In this document: one piece after another, positions 36,140 through 43,661 of the stretch
How positions within the stretch are numbered: the first letter of the stretch is position 1
Layout: each line of letters begins with the position of its first letter
Origin: Kibdelosporangium philippinense
GTDB taxonomy: Bacteria; Actinomycetota; Actinomycetes; Mycobacteriales; Pseudonocardiaceae
Length of the DNA: 64,000 nt
Reading direction: 5' to 3'
NCBI RefSeq assembly: GCF_021390435.2
Contig: NZ_JAJVCN010000003.1
Span: 1,183,501-1,247,500, forward strand
Notes under the pieces: model-generated
What the model saw: the letters and a program-made list of their open reading frames with translations, nothing else
Told to the model about the DNA's origin: nothing
The model's database searches: none
Program-made: the position numbers and the translations under genes

Positions 36140-37961
36140 CCGCGGGCGCGACCTCGACGCATTCGTCGCTGGCGCAGAACTCCAGTGCTTCCTCAAGGCC
36201 CAGCTTGCGGGGGCGGGCGAGGCGCTCAAGCTCGTCACCGGTCGACGACCGCATGTTCGTGAGCTTCTTTTCCCGTGCCACGTTGACATCCAGGTCCTCG
36301 GCGCGCGGGTTCTCGCCGACGACCATGCCTTCGTAGGCGTCCTGACCCGGCTCCACGAAGAACGTGCCGCGGTCGGCTAGCTGGATCATCGCGTAGGCCG
36401 TGATCGGGCCGGTGCGGTCGGCGACCAAGGAGCCGCTGTGGCGGGTACGCAGTTCGCCGACCCACGGGAAGTAGCCTTCGAACACGTGGTTCGCGATGCC
36501 CGTACCGCGGGTTTCGGTGAGGAACTCGGTACGGAATCCGATCAGGCCACGGGCCGGGACCACGTACTCCAGGCGGATTCGGCCGGTGCCGTGGCCGCCC
36601 ATGTGCTCCATCTTGCCTTTGCGGCCCGCGAGCAGCTGGGTGATCGCGCCGAGGTGCTCCTCCGGCGCGTCGATCGTCAGGCGCTCGAACGGCTCGCACA
36701 GCTTGCCGTCGATCGTGCGGGTGACCACCTGTGGCTTGCCGACGGTCAGCTCGAAGCCTTCCCGCCGCATGGTCTCGACGAGGATCGCCAACGCGAGCTC
36801 GCCACGGCCCTGGACCTCCCAGGTATCCGGACGCTCGGTCGGCAGGACCTTCACGCTGACGTTACCGACGAGCTCGGCGTCCAGCCGCGCCTTGAGCACA
36901 CGGGCGGTCAGCTTGGTGCCGCCGTTGCGTCCGGCGAGCGGCGAGGTGTTCACGCCGATGGTCATCGCGATGGCGGGCTCGTCGACCGTGATCCGGGGCA
37001 GCGGCACGGGGTTGTCGACGTCCGCGAGCGTGTCGCCGATGGTGATGTCCGGGATGCCGGAGATGGCGACGAGGTCACCAGCGGACGCCTCTTCCGCGGG
37101 GACACGGTCGAGCGCTTCGGTGATCAGCAGTTCCGCGATACGGACGTTTGAAACCGAGCCATCGGCACGGCACCACGCGACCGTCTGGCCCTTGCGGAGC
37201 TTGCCCGCGTGGATCCGGCACAGCGCGATACGGCCGAGGAAGCTGGAGGCGTCCAGGTTGGTCACCAGGGCCTGCAGCGGGGCGTCGGGGTCGCCGGTCG
37301 GCGACGGGATGTGGTTGAGCAGCACGTCGAACAGCGGGTCGAGGTTCTCGCTGTCCGGCAGGCCGCCGTCCACTGGCTGGTTCAGCGAGGCACGGCCGGC
37401 GCGCGCCGAGGCGTAGACCACAGGCAGGTCGAGCACGGCGTCGAGGTCTTCCAGGTCAAGGTCGCCGGCCAGGTCGAGCAGCAGGTCGTGGCTCTCGCTG
37501 ACGACCTCCTCGATCCGGGCGTCCGGGCGGTCGACCTTGTTGACCACGAGCACGACGGGCAGGCCCGCGGCCAGCGCCTTGCGCAGCACGAACCGGGTCT
37601 GCGGAAGCGGGCCTTCGCTGGCGTCGACGAGCAGCAGTACGCCGTCCACCATGGACAGGCCGCGCTCCACCTCGCCACCGAAGTCGGCGTGACCTGGGGT
37701 GTCGACCACGTTGATGGTCACCACACCGTCCGGGGTCTGCCTGCGTACGGCCGTGTTCTTGGCCAGGATCGTGATGCCTTTCTCCCGCTCGAGTTCGCCG
37801 GAGTCCATCACGCGGTCGACCAGCTCGGCCCGTTCGCCGAAGGCGCCGGACTGACGCAGCATGGCGTCGACGAGCGTGGTCTTACCGTGGTCGACGTGCG
37901 CCACAATGGCGACGTTGCGCAGGTCCGTCCTGGTCCTGCTGGCAGTGGCCGATGCGGGCAC
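36063..37961 (-). CDS. typA: Ribosome-associated GTPase TypA/BipA
   Basis: 632 residues from GTG 37961 with AGGAG seven bases upstream. GTP motifs: G1 AHVDHGKTT, G3 DTPGHADFGG, G4 NKVDRPD. The order of domains (EF-Tu-like G, OB, two alpha/beta domains and the C-terminal BipA domain with MEHMGGHGTGRIRLEYVVPA) is that of TypA. It acts in ribosome assembly and stress. The frame continues 13 codons upstream without a better start. Confidence 0.95.
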   Translation of the reverse strand: MPASATASRTRTDLRNVAIVAHVDHGKTTLVDAMLRQSGAFGERAELVDRVMDSGELEREKGITILAKNTAVRRQTPDGVVTINVVDTPGHADFGGEVERGLSMVDGVLLLVDASEGPLPQTRFVLRKALAAGLPVVLVVNKVDRPDARIEEVVSESHDLLLDLAGDLDLEDLDAVLDLPVVYASARAGRASLNQPVDGGLPDSENLDPLFDVLLNHIPSPTGDPDAPLQALVTNLDASSFLGRIALCRIHAGKLRKGQTVAWCRADGSVSNVRIAELLITEALDRVPAEEASAGDLVAISGIPDITIGDTLADVDNPVPLPRITVDEPAIAMTIGVNTSPLAGRNGGTKLTARVLKARLDAELVGNVSVKVLPTERPDTWEVQGRGELALAILVETMRREGFELTVGKPQVVTRTIDGKLCEPFERLTIDAPEEHLGAITQLLAGRKGKMEHMGGHGTGRIRLEYVVPARGLIGFRTEFLTETRGTGIANHVFEGYFPWVGELRTRHSGSLVADRTGPITAYAMIQLADRGTFFVEPGQDAYEGMVVGENPRAEDLDVNVAREKKLTNMRSSTGDELERLARPRKLGLEEALEFCASDECVEVAPAVIRVRKLILDSTQRARARSRAKTQS

Positions 37962-38126
37962 GCGAGAGCTCCTGTACCTCGAGTATGGGAACGGCCTCAC
38001 GCTTCCATGCGGACGAGGCCCAGCAGAAAGGTTACCCTGACCAAAGGTGTGACCAGCCGCACAGGACGATCAAGAAAGGTTAACCTAGCCTTACTTCGAC
38101 TCGATTCGAGGCTATCTGGAGCGCGC
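37962..38126. promoter_or_regulatory. Divergent promoter region of typA and a small Cys-rich protein gene
   Basis: Two similar segments, AGAAAGGTTACCCTGACC near 38023 and AGAAAGGTTAACCTAGCC near 38073, make a direct repeat. The second holds the 10-bp palindrome AGGTTAACCT at 38077-38086. They may be binding sites of a metal or stress regulator, but I cannot name one. Confidence 0.4.
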
Positions 38127-38294
38127 GTGGGCAAGAAGAAGATCAAGGCCAAGTACGTTGGCAAGACGCCAGCGGAAACCGTGCGCAACCTGATGAAAGC
38201 GGGCAAGGTCAAGAAGAAGTGCTGCAAGTCGAAGGACCGCTGCGGCAAGTGCCCCGTGCTGGCGTTGCGCCGCGCGAAGGACGTCGCTGCCTAG
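38127..38294 (+). CDS. Small basic Cys-rich protein
   Basis: 55 residues from GTG 38127 (MGKKKIKAKYVGK). The middle has KVKKKCCKSKDRCGKCPVLAL with four Cys in 11 residues, suitable for binding one metal ion, surrounded by Lys. No family is known to me by name. It could be a zinc-binding ribosome or nucleic-acid associated protein. It lies opposite typA and overlaps the stop region of the transglutaminase-like gene by 4 nt. Confidence 0.75.
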   Translation: MGKKKIKAKYVGKTPAETVRNLMKAGKVKKKCCKSKDRCGKCPVLALRRAKDVAA

Positions 38295-39001
38295 CTCAGT
38301 GTCCAACCGCTCAAAACCGGATCTGCCAGCACCCTGATCGGCCTGCACAGGGTTTGCCCGTGTTTCGCGAAGAGTTCATCTCGTGACGAGAACCGGCCGA
38401 GGTCGGTGAGCACCGTCGCGGACAAATCACACGAGGTGCCCGTCACCCCGTCCCAGTCGACGGCCGTGCGCGACAGCGCGTCGAAGAGCGTCTCCCTGTC
38501 GGCGTTGGTAAACGCGCCACACGCGCTTCGTGACGGCAGGCTGCCAAACAACTCCGCCGCGCCGAGCCATGCGCCCTCCGCATAGAACTCCGGCCACGCC
38601 AGCACAACCTCGGACGGCACGACGTAACGGAACCGTCGGAAGCGCGGGTACCAGAAGCGACCGTCGACGACGAGGCCGCGCACGCGCGTCGGGATACCGG
38701 AGGCACGGGCGACCGCCTCCAGCACGGCAAGGCGTTGGCTGCACGAGCCACGGCCGCGTCGCAGGGTGTGTGAAACGGGTTGGGTGTCGTTCAACGCATA
38801 CACCGGACGCACAGTGGAAGCGATCAACTGGTGCGCGGAACGAAGAAGATCGAGAGGGTCTTTTCCGGAAAGCCGCGAAAGCAGCGACGTCACCCGAGGG
38901 TGGTCCCAGTCCACCACGCGAGTGACCGACAGATCACCGTCGGCTACCAATGCGGATGGCCTTCGGTCACGCCACCACGGCGTAAAGAGAACGCACGTCA
39001 C
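38291..39001 (-). CDS. Transglutaminase-like superfamily protein, possibly inactive
   Basis: 236 residues. The Cys active-site segment RGRGSCSQRLAVLEAVARAS, followed by GIPTRVRGLVVDG, is typical of the transglutaminase-like fold. The segment that usually reads HAWxEVY, and supplies the catalytic His, reads LAWPEFYAEGAWLGA here, so His is replaced by Leu and the usual downstream Asp is not evident. It may be an inactive binding protein, or another residue may serve. Confidence 0.75.
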   Translation of the reverse strand: MTCVLFTPWWRDRRPSALVADGDLSVTRVVDWDHPRVTSLLSRLSGKDPLDLLRSAHQLIASTVRPVYALNDTQPVSHTLRRGRGSCSQRLAVLEAVARASGIPTRVRGLVVDGRFWYPRFRRFRYVVPSEVVLAWPEFYAEGAWLGAAELFGSLPSRSACGAFTNADRETLFDALSRTAVDWDGVTGTSCDLSATVLTDLGRFSSRDELFAKHGQTLCRPIRVLADPVLSGWTLS

Positions 39002-39131
39002 ACAATGATTATGCCTCGGCTAGGTAAACGGTTATTCAAATGCCCATTTCCGCGCTAGGTCGGCCCGGACCGGCAGTCGGTCGATCCGGGCAGTTCGATG
39101 ATGGCCGAAACATTCCGGAAACGTGATTTCG

Positions 39132-39431
39132 CTAGCTGGCAAGTGCCTCGTTGACGCGAAGCAGTTCCGGCGCCGTCCGCGACGCCTCGAACTCGACAAC
39201 CTCGTGCCGGACCATCCTTGCCATGTCGAGGGGATCCGTTGCCAGCATGGCTTCCAGCTTCGCCCGTGGCATCGGTCGGGTGATGATCACCCGGCCGGTC
39301 TTGCCCGGCTGTCGGCCAGAGCACAGAAAGTGTCCGGCGTCGTAGTGCCTGCTTAGCCATTCCATATGATCAGGCAGCAGATAGTCGATCTCTTCTATTG
39401 GCGCTTTGTAGGCCAGCATCACGATGTACAT
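39132..39431 (-). CDS. YciI-family protein
   Basis: 99 residues with the YCII fold: MYIVMLAYKAPIEEID at the N-terminus, then LPDHMEWLSRHYDAGHFLCS, which has the His and Asp pair typical of this small dimeric family, and a central GRVIITR strand. Some members are lactonases or dehalogenase-like, but function here is unknown. It is on the opposite strand to trpS and shares its promoter gap. Confidence 0.85.
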   Translation of the reverse strand: MYIVMLAYKAPIEEIDYLLPDHMEWLSRHYDAGHFLCSGRQPGKTGRVIITRPMPRAKLEAMLATDPLDMARMVRHEVVEFEASRTAPELLRVNEALAS

Positions 39432-39523
39432 GCGATTTACGGTACGCCCGGCCTACCACTATCGGAATCAAATCAGGGCCGCATATACGCGTTCTTAATG
39501 CCGACTCTGCTACCCTTCCGATC

Positions 39524-39583
39524 ATGCACAGCAGCAGCCAGAACTGGTGGGCCGCCACAGGCGGCCGACTCGCTGTGCGCTGA
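39524..39583 (+). CDS. trpS leader peptide with tandem Trp codons
   Basis: A 19-codon ORF, ATG 39524 to TGA 39581-39583, encoding MHSSSQNWWAATGGRLAVR. The two Trp codons are at 39545-39550. It sits 79 nt before trpS and immediately ahead of the attenuator stems, the arrangement of ribosome-mediated attenuation. Translation, stalled or not at the Trp codons, would sense charged tRNA-Trp. Confidence 0.9.
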   Translation: MHSSSQNWWAATGGRLAVR

Positions 39584-39598
39584 TAGCCACAGGCCGCC
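39550..39598 (+). promoter_or_regulatory. Attenuator: 1:2 hairpin and alternative 2:3 antiterminator of trpS
   Basis: Strand 1 GGCCGCC (39550-39556) begins at the last base of the second Trp codon. Strand 2 GGCGGCC (39560-39566) pairs with it perfectly across ACA. Strand 3 GGCCGCC (39592-39598) repeats strand 1 and can pair with strand 2 instead. A ribosome stalled at the Trp codons would cover strand 1 and free strand 2 for strand 3. Confidence 0.88.
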
Positions 39599-39619
39599 CG
39601 ACCGGGCGGCTTCTTTCTT
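39593..39619 (+). terminator. Intrinsic terminator of the trpS attenuator
   Basis: Stem GCCGCCC (39593-39599), loop GACC, stem GGGCGGC (39604-39610), then TTCTTTCTT. Its left arm overlaps strand 3, so terminator and antiterminator are mutually exclusive. Confidence 0.9.
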
Positions 39620-39662
39620 GCCTCCCGTCAGGCGGCCACGTCCGTTGAACTGGGAGGATTCC

Positions 39663-40628
39663 ATGACTCGACTGTCCGCGGTGACACCGTCCGGGCACGC
39701 CCAGCTGGGCAACTACCTCGGGGCCATCCGCCGGTGGGCCTGTGAGGGCGCGCCGGACGACCTGTATTTCGTCAGCGACATGCACGCGATGACGACTGCC
39801 TACAACCCGCAGCGCCTCCGCGCGCTCAGCCGGGAGATGCTCGCGATCTTGATCGGCTCGGGGATCAAGCCGGAGAGCGTGTTCGTGCAGTCCGATATCG
39901 CGGCCCAGCTGTCCACGCTGAGCTGGGTCTTGGAGTGCACGTGCACGTTCGGCGAGGTCGCGCGGATGATCCAGTTCAAGGAGAAGTCCGCTGGCGCCAA
40001 GACCGTCCGGCTCGGTCTGCTGACGTATCCGGTGCTGATGGCCTCGGACATCCTGTTGCCGGGCGCCGATGAGGTCCCGGTCGGCGACGACCAGGCGCAG
40101 CACGTCGAACTGGCACGGGCGCTGGCTCGACGGTTCAACACCACGTACGGCGAGGCGTTCGTTGTCCCGCAGGCGGTCACGCCGAAGGTCGCGGCGCGCA
40201 TCCGTGACCTGGCCGATCCGGACCGCAAGATGGCGAAGTCCACACGCAACGAGACCGGGGTGGTGTTCGTGCTGGAAGACGCGGACATGATCCGGCGCAA
40301 GTTCCAGCGGGCGGTGACCGACACGGCCGGCCGGGTCGAGTACCGGCCGGACGAACAGCCGGGCGTGGCTAACCTGCTGGAGATCCTGAGCGCGTGTACC
40401 GGGCAGTCGCCGAAGACAGCGGCCGAGGGCATCGGCTCCTATCGCGAGCTGAAGGAGACCGTGGCCGATGCCGTCATCGAGGAACTGCGTGACGTGCGCA
40501 AACGCACGCAGGACCTGCTAGCCGATCCGGCTGAGCTCGACCGGATCCGGGCGACCGGGGCCGAGCGGGCCGCGCAGCGCGGCGAGCATCGGCTGTCCTC
40601 CGTACTCCGCCTGGCCGGGATCGCTTGA
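39663..40628 (+). CDS. trpS: Tryptophanyl-tRNA synthetase
   Basis: 321 residues from ATG 39663 with GGGAGG upstream. The HIGH-equivalent is TPSGHAQLGNYLGA and the KMSKS-equivalent is DRKMAKSTRN (about 187-196). LLTYPVLMASDILLPGADEVPVGDDQAQHVEL is the Trp-binding core with the expected Asp and Gln residues. The leader attenuator suggests an inducible or auxiliary enzyme: in Streptomyces coelicolor the indolmycin-resistant TrpRS is regulated by leader-peptide attenuation. Whether this one is resistant cannot be read from the sequence. Confidence 0.95.
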   Translation: MTRLSAVTPSGHAQLGNYLGAIRRWACEGAPDDLYFVSDMHAMTTAYNPQRLRALSREMLAILIGSGIKPESVFVQSDIAAQLSTLSWVLECTCTFGEVARMIQFKEKSAGAKTVRLGLLTYPVLMASDILLPGADEVPVGDDQAQHVELARALARRFNTTYGEAFVVPQAVTPKVAARIRDLADPDRKMAKSTRNETGVVFVLEDADMIRRKFQRAVTDTAGRVEYRPDEQPGVANLLEILSACTGQSPKTAAEGIGSYRELKETVADAVIEELRDVRKRTQDLLADPAELDRIRATGAERAAQRGEHRLSSVLRLAGIA

Positions 40629-40632
40629 AGGA

Positions 40633-40656
40633 CTCGTGAGTGGTTATGCGTGTTCT
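40633..40656. repeat. 46-bp palindromic repeat, copy E, left half (split by the IS110 element)
   Basis: CTCGTGAGTGGTTATGCG followed by TGTTCT. Joined to 42224-42245, it regenerates a 46-bp palindrome with inner stem ATGCG/CGCAT and loop TGTTCTAACG. The junction dinucleotide CT is present at both ends of the inserted element. Confidence 0.95.
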
Positions 40657-40734
40657 GATCCGAAAATCGATGGTGAGTGGGCAGGCCGAAGGCACCCGGC
40701 GTAGCGCAGCGGAGCCGGGTTGGTAGTTGGGTTG

Positions 40735-42003
40735 TCAGGCCGCGGGTTCGAGGGTGACGCGATAGCCCAGAGCGGCCAGTTGGCTGATGTGGTTGCGGAC
40801 CTTGCGTTGAGTGTTGGTGTGCTGGACGAAGTAGTCGGCGCCGAGGTCACGGAACCGGGCGTTGGGGTCGGATAACAGGTGCCACATGATCACGAGAATG
40901 GAACGGCCGACCGCGACGATGGCCTTCTTGGCGCCACTGCGGCGAGCGATGCGCCGGTAGCGTTCGCCGAGAAAAGTGTTGGTCCTGCTGGCGGACACTG
41001 CGGCCTCGCCCAGGATTCGGGCCAGGTAAGGGTTGCCGTGCCCGGTGGCAGCTTTGCCTTTCTTCTTGCCGGCCGACTCCGACACCCCGGGAGCGAACTT
41101 GGCCCAGGAACACAGGTGGCCCGGAGTTGGGAAGCGTGCCATGTCCAGCCCGATCTCGGCGATGGCTACCTGGGCGGCGGTGCGCCCGACGCCGGTGATC
41201 TCATCAAGCTGGTCGACCGCTGTGGCGAAAGGGGCGATCAACTCCTCGATCGCGGCATCCACTCGGGCGACGTCAGCGATCCCGGCATCCACCCGGGCCA
41301 GCATGGTCGACAACAGGAACGCGTGATGATCGGTGAAAAACCCGGTGAACGCCTCTTCCAGCCTGCCGATCTTGCGCCGCATCGAGGTGCGGGCCAGCTG
41401 CGCGAGTACCTTCGGGTCCCGCTGCCCGGCGACCAGCGCGGCCAGCATGGCCCGGCCGGACACCCCGAAGATGTCCGAGACCACCACCGAGAGCTTGATC
41501 TGGGCATCTTCCAGGAGCTTTTCCACCCGCTGCTTCTCCGCGGTGCAGACCTCGACCAGGTCACGCCGATACCGGGTCAGATCCCGTAGCCGGCGGATCG
41601 GTGACGGCGGGACAAAACTGGGCCGGATCATCTGCCGCTCGGCCACCTTGCACAACCACACCGCGTCCAATCGATCCGTCTTCGGCCGGCCGGGCAGATG
41701 CTTGACATCGCGGGCGTTGACCAGCCAGGTCTCGAACCCGTGCGCCTCCAACAGGTAGAACACCGGCTTCCAATAGTCCGATGTGGACTCCATGACCACC
41801 CGGGTCACGCCCAGCCCGGCCAGCCGATCAGCCAGCACCAGCAACGACCGGGTCATCGTCGAGTACGGCCGGACCTCCTGCAGCCGCTTACCCGGACGCG
41901 CCTCATCGGGCACCCGGACACAACACATCACCTCGGCCTTACCGATATCCAACGCGGCCACCCGCGCGATGATCTCCTCGTTGTCCTGTGTCTGCTCCAA
42001 CAT
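40735..42003 (-). CDS. IS110-family transposase (DEDD recombinase)
   Basis: 422 residues. The N-terminal RuvC-like domain carries catalytic acids in ALDIGKAEV, VMESTSDYWKPV and RPKTDRLDAVWL. The C-terminal Tnp20 domain has DQLDEITGVGRTAAQVAIAE and LCSWAKFAPGVSESAGKKKG, in which a Ser is the proposed nucleophile. The frame is intact, so the element may be active. Confidence 0.95.
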   Translation of the reverse strand: MLEQTQDNEEIIARVAALDIGKAEVMCCVRVPDEARPGKRLQEVRPYSTMTRSLLVLADRLAGLGVTRVVMESTSDYWKPVFYLLEAHGFETWLVNARDVKHLPGRPKTDRLDAVWLCKVAERQMIRPSFVPPSPIRRLRDLTRYRRDLVEVCTAEKQRVEKLLEDAQIKLSVVVSDIFGVSGRAMLAALVAGQRDPKVLAQLARTSMRRKIGRLEEAFTGFFTDHHAFLLSTMLARVDAGIADVARVDAAIEELIAPFATAVDQLDEITGVGRTAAQVAIAEIGLDMARFPTPGHLCSWAKFAPGVSESAGKKKGKAATGHGNPYLARILGEAAVSASRTNTFLGERYRRIARRSGAKKAIVAVGRSILVIMWHLLSDPNARFRDLGADYFVQHTNTQRKVRNHISQLAALGYRVTLEPAA

Positions 42004-42223
42004 CGGCCTCTCCCCGAGCGTCCGGCGGGGCGGCTACCCGCGGGAGCCCAGGCAACAACGAATCTGATCCGCGTGCTCGAAGCAACAATCAAGGGCCCAC
42101 CAAGGGCTCCCAGCGTCCGACTAACGCACGGCCTTCACAGACCATAGAGACAACGACGTCAGCGGGCAGCCAACACCGATTTTCACCCCTCAACGGGCGT
42201 CTTCACCAGAGGACAGACTGACT
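42004..42223 (-). ncRNA. Probable bridge RNA of the IS110 element
   Basis: Non-coding end upstream of the transposase. On the + strand, TCTGATCCG at 42063-42071 is identical to the element's other end at 40654-40662, and CTAACGC at 42121-42127 is identical to the target junction at 42222-42228. Both include the CT core. The first lies in a loop closed by a perfect 8-bp stem, GGGAGCCC (42042-42049) with GGGCTCCC (42104-42111). This is what donor and target guides of an IS110 bridge RNA would look like. I did not find equally clear partners for the other two guide segments. Confidence 0.75.
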
Positions 42224-42935
42224 AACGCGCATAACCACTCACGAGGTCTCGGAAGACCGGCAGCAGGATGCGGTCGGCGGGCAGCCATTCGACGTCGCCG
42301 AGCTCGTCCTGGCTCAGCCAGCGCACGGCCTCGTGTTCGACCGCGACCGGATCCCCAGCACTCTCGGCCTCGTAGATCCGCAGCAGTTTTCCGCCTGGCA
42401 GCACGACGTCCGGCCCGATCGCCACACCGGGTGACACCGTGATCCCCAGCTCTTCCTGGCATTCACGAATCACGGCCGCTTGATCGCTCTCCCCCGGCTC
42501 GACGCGACCGCCCGGCAGCTCCCACATCCCGGCGACATCCTCGGGAAAAGCGCGCTGCTGAGCCAAAAGCCGTCCGTCACGGACGATCGCGGTCCCGACA
42601 ATCACCGGCGCGTCGACCAACTCGACGGCACGCGTCCGAGTGCCTTGCGCGACCGACCCGAGCAACGACAACACGGGCCGACGAACCGCGATCCCGTCCA
42701 CGAAAGCGTTGGGCGACAACCAAGACAGCTCGCACGTAAGCATGGTTCCGGCAGGCGTCGAAGCGCATGTGCCGGTCAACCGGGCGCCTCGGAAAGGCTG
42801 CCCCGGCAGCACGGCCGCGATCTGCCCGGCCGACACCGAGACCAGGTGGGCACGCTTGGAGATGACCTCGATCAGTGCTCCGGCAACGGTTCGCGCGGGC
42901 ACGTCGATCAACTCGGTGGTTCGCAAGGCGGGCAT
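42222..42935 (-). CDS. Nudix hydrolase with N-terminal SRPBCC-like region
   Basis: 237 residues. The Nudix box is GGRVEPGESDQAAVIRECQE followed by ELGI (about 140-163), in the MutT/8-oxo-dGTP-type arrangement with WELPGG before it. The first ~105 residues (DVPARTVAGALIEVISKRA) resemble a polyketide-cyclase/SRPBCC domain. The last codons (VSGYAR) and the stop come from the right half of palindrome E; the stop still forms after the IS insertion because CTA is retained. Its start touches the tetR stop. Confidence 0.85.
   Translation of the reverse strand: MPALRTTELIDVPARTVAGALIEVISKRAHLVSVSAGQIAAVLPGQPFRGARLTGTCASTPAGTMLTCELSWLSPNAFVDGIAVRRPVLSLLGSVAQGTRTRAVELVDAPVIVGTAIVRDGRLLAQQRAFPEDVAGMWELPGGRVEPGESDQAAVIRECQEELGITVSPGVAIGPDVVLPGGKLLRIYEAESAGDPVAVEHEAVRWLSQDELGDVEWLPADRILLPVFRDLVSGYAR
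42224..42245. repeat. 46-bp palindromic repeat, copy E, right half
   Basis: AACG followed by CGCATAACCACTCACGAG, the counterpart of 40633-40656. It overlaps the end of the Nudix gene. Confidence 0.95.
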
Positions 42936-43525
42936 CAGGGGCGCACCAACGGCAGGAAGACCAGATCGACGATCTCCTCGATGACCGAGTCCGGCACGTT
43001 CGGCCCGCCGACGTGCTGCAGGATCTCGTTGCGGATCAGGTCGAGCGGCAGCGTCCGCAGTCGTTCCGGCAGATCGCCGCGGGCCTCCCCACGAGCCTCG
43101 GCCCGTTGGAGAATTCCGTGCATCTGCTTGGGTTTCATCAACGCGAGCCGTTCGCGGATCTTGGTTTTCAGCTCCTCGTTCGCGCCAGCGTCGGCGATCA
43201 CCCCGAACACGAAGTGCAGCATCCCGGCGGTTGCCCGGTCGGCGGTGCGCCGCAGCAACGCGATCACGTCGGTACGCAGGCTCCCGGTGTCCGGGACGTC
43301 GAGCTCGGCCGCGGCGAACTTGAAGTACGCGTCGATGATCAGGTCCGGCCGCCCTGACCAGCGCCGGTACAACGCGGCCTTGCTGGTCCGCGCCCGGATG
43401 GCGATCCGTTCCATGCTCACCGCGGTGTAGCCGACCTCGGTCAGCTCCTCGATGGCCGCGCGCAAGATCGCTTCTTCGAGCGCCTCGCCGCGCCTGCGCG
43501 GCCCTTTCCGGTGATCAACCTCCAC
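42935..43525 (-). CDS. TetR-family transcriptional regulator
   Basis: 196 residues. The N-terminal helix-turn-helix is TEVGYTAVSMERIAIRA, followed by RTSKAALYRRWSGRPDLI, a very typical TetR recognition helix; the rest is the ligand-binding helical domain. It is divergent from the P450 gene and co-transcribed with the Nudix gene. It probably represses the P450-ferredoxin unit through the inverted repeat at 43625-43642. Confidence 0.92.
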   Translation of the reverse strand: MEVDHRKGPRRRGEALEEAILRAAIEELTEVGYTAVSMERIAIRARTSKAALYRRWSGRPDLIIDAYFKFAAAELDVPDTGSLRTDVIALLRRTADRATAGMLHFVFGVIADAGANEELKTKIRERLALMKPKQMHGILQRAEARGEARGDLPERLRTLPLDLIRNEILQHVGGPNVPDSVIEEIVDLVFLPLVRP

Positions 43526-43624
43526 CCGTCAGAGCATAGTCCCAGCCATGTCGAAATGGCCGATGACCTGCGGATTCATCGGCCGAAACCCGTTGCGCGA
43601 ATTAATTCAACACACGTAGAGTTA

Positions 43625-43642
43625 TTGCTATGCTAATAGCAA
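43625..43642. promoter_or_regulatory. Probable TetR operator upstream of the P450 gene
   Basis: Perfect inverted repeat TTGCTAT - GCTA - ATAGCAA, AT-rich against the local background, 20 nt before the P450 start and between the divergent tetR and P450 genes. Its length and symmetry suit a TetR dimer. Confidence 0.7.
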
Positions 43643-43661
43643 CGAGCACAAGGGGGCGGAA

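Larger units (their letters stand above)
40657..42223 (-). mobile_element. IS110-family insertion sequence in the loop of a palindromic repeat
   Basis: 1567 bp counting one copy of the CT core. No terminal inverted repeats are visible, as usual for IS110. The flanks TGTTCT at 40651-40656 and CTAACG at 42222-42227 both carry CT, and removal of the element joins them into TGTTCTAACG, the loop seen (with C for the last G) in the other palindrome copies. The transposase is on the minus strand with 220 nt upstream of it in the element and 78 nt downstream, as in the IS110 group with its guide RNA at the 5' side. Confidence 0.93.

Noticed and set aside
38077..38086. AGGTTAACCT as an IdeR/DtxR iron box
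   Set aside because: It matches the consensus only partly (AGGTTA...ACCT without the central GGC), so I list it only as an unassigned palindrome.
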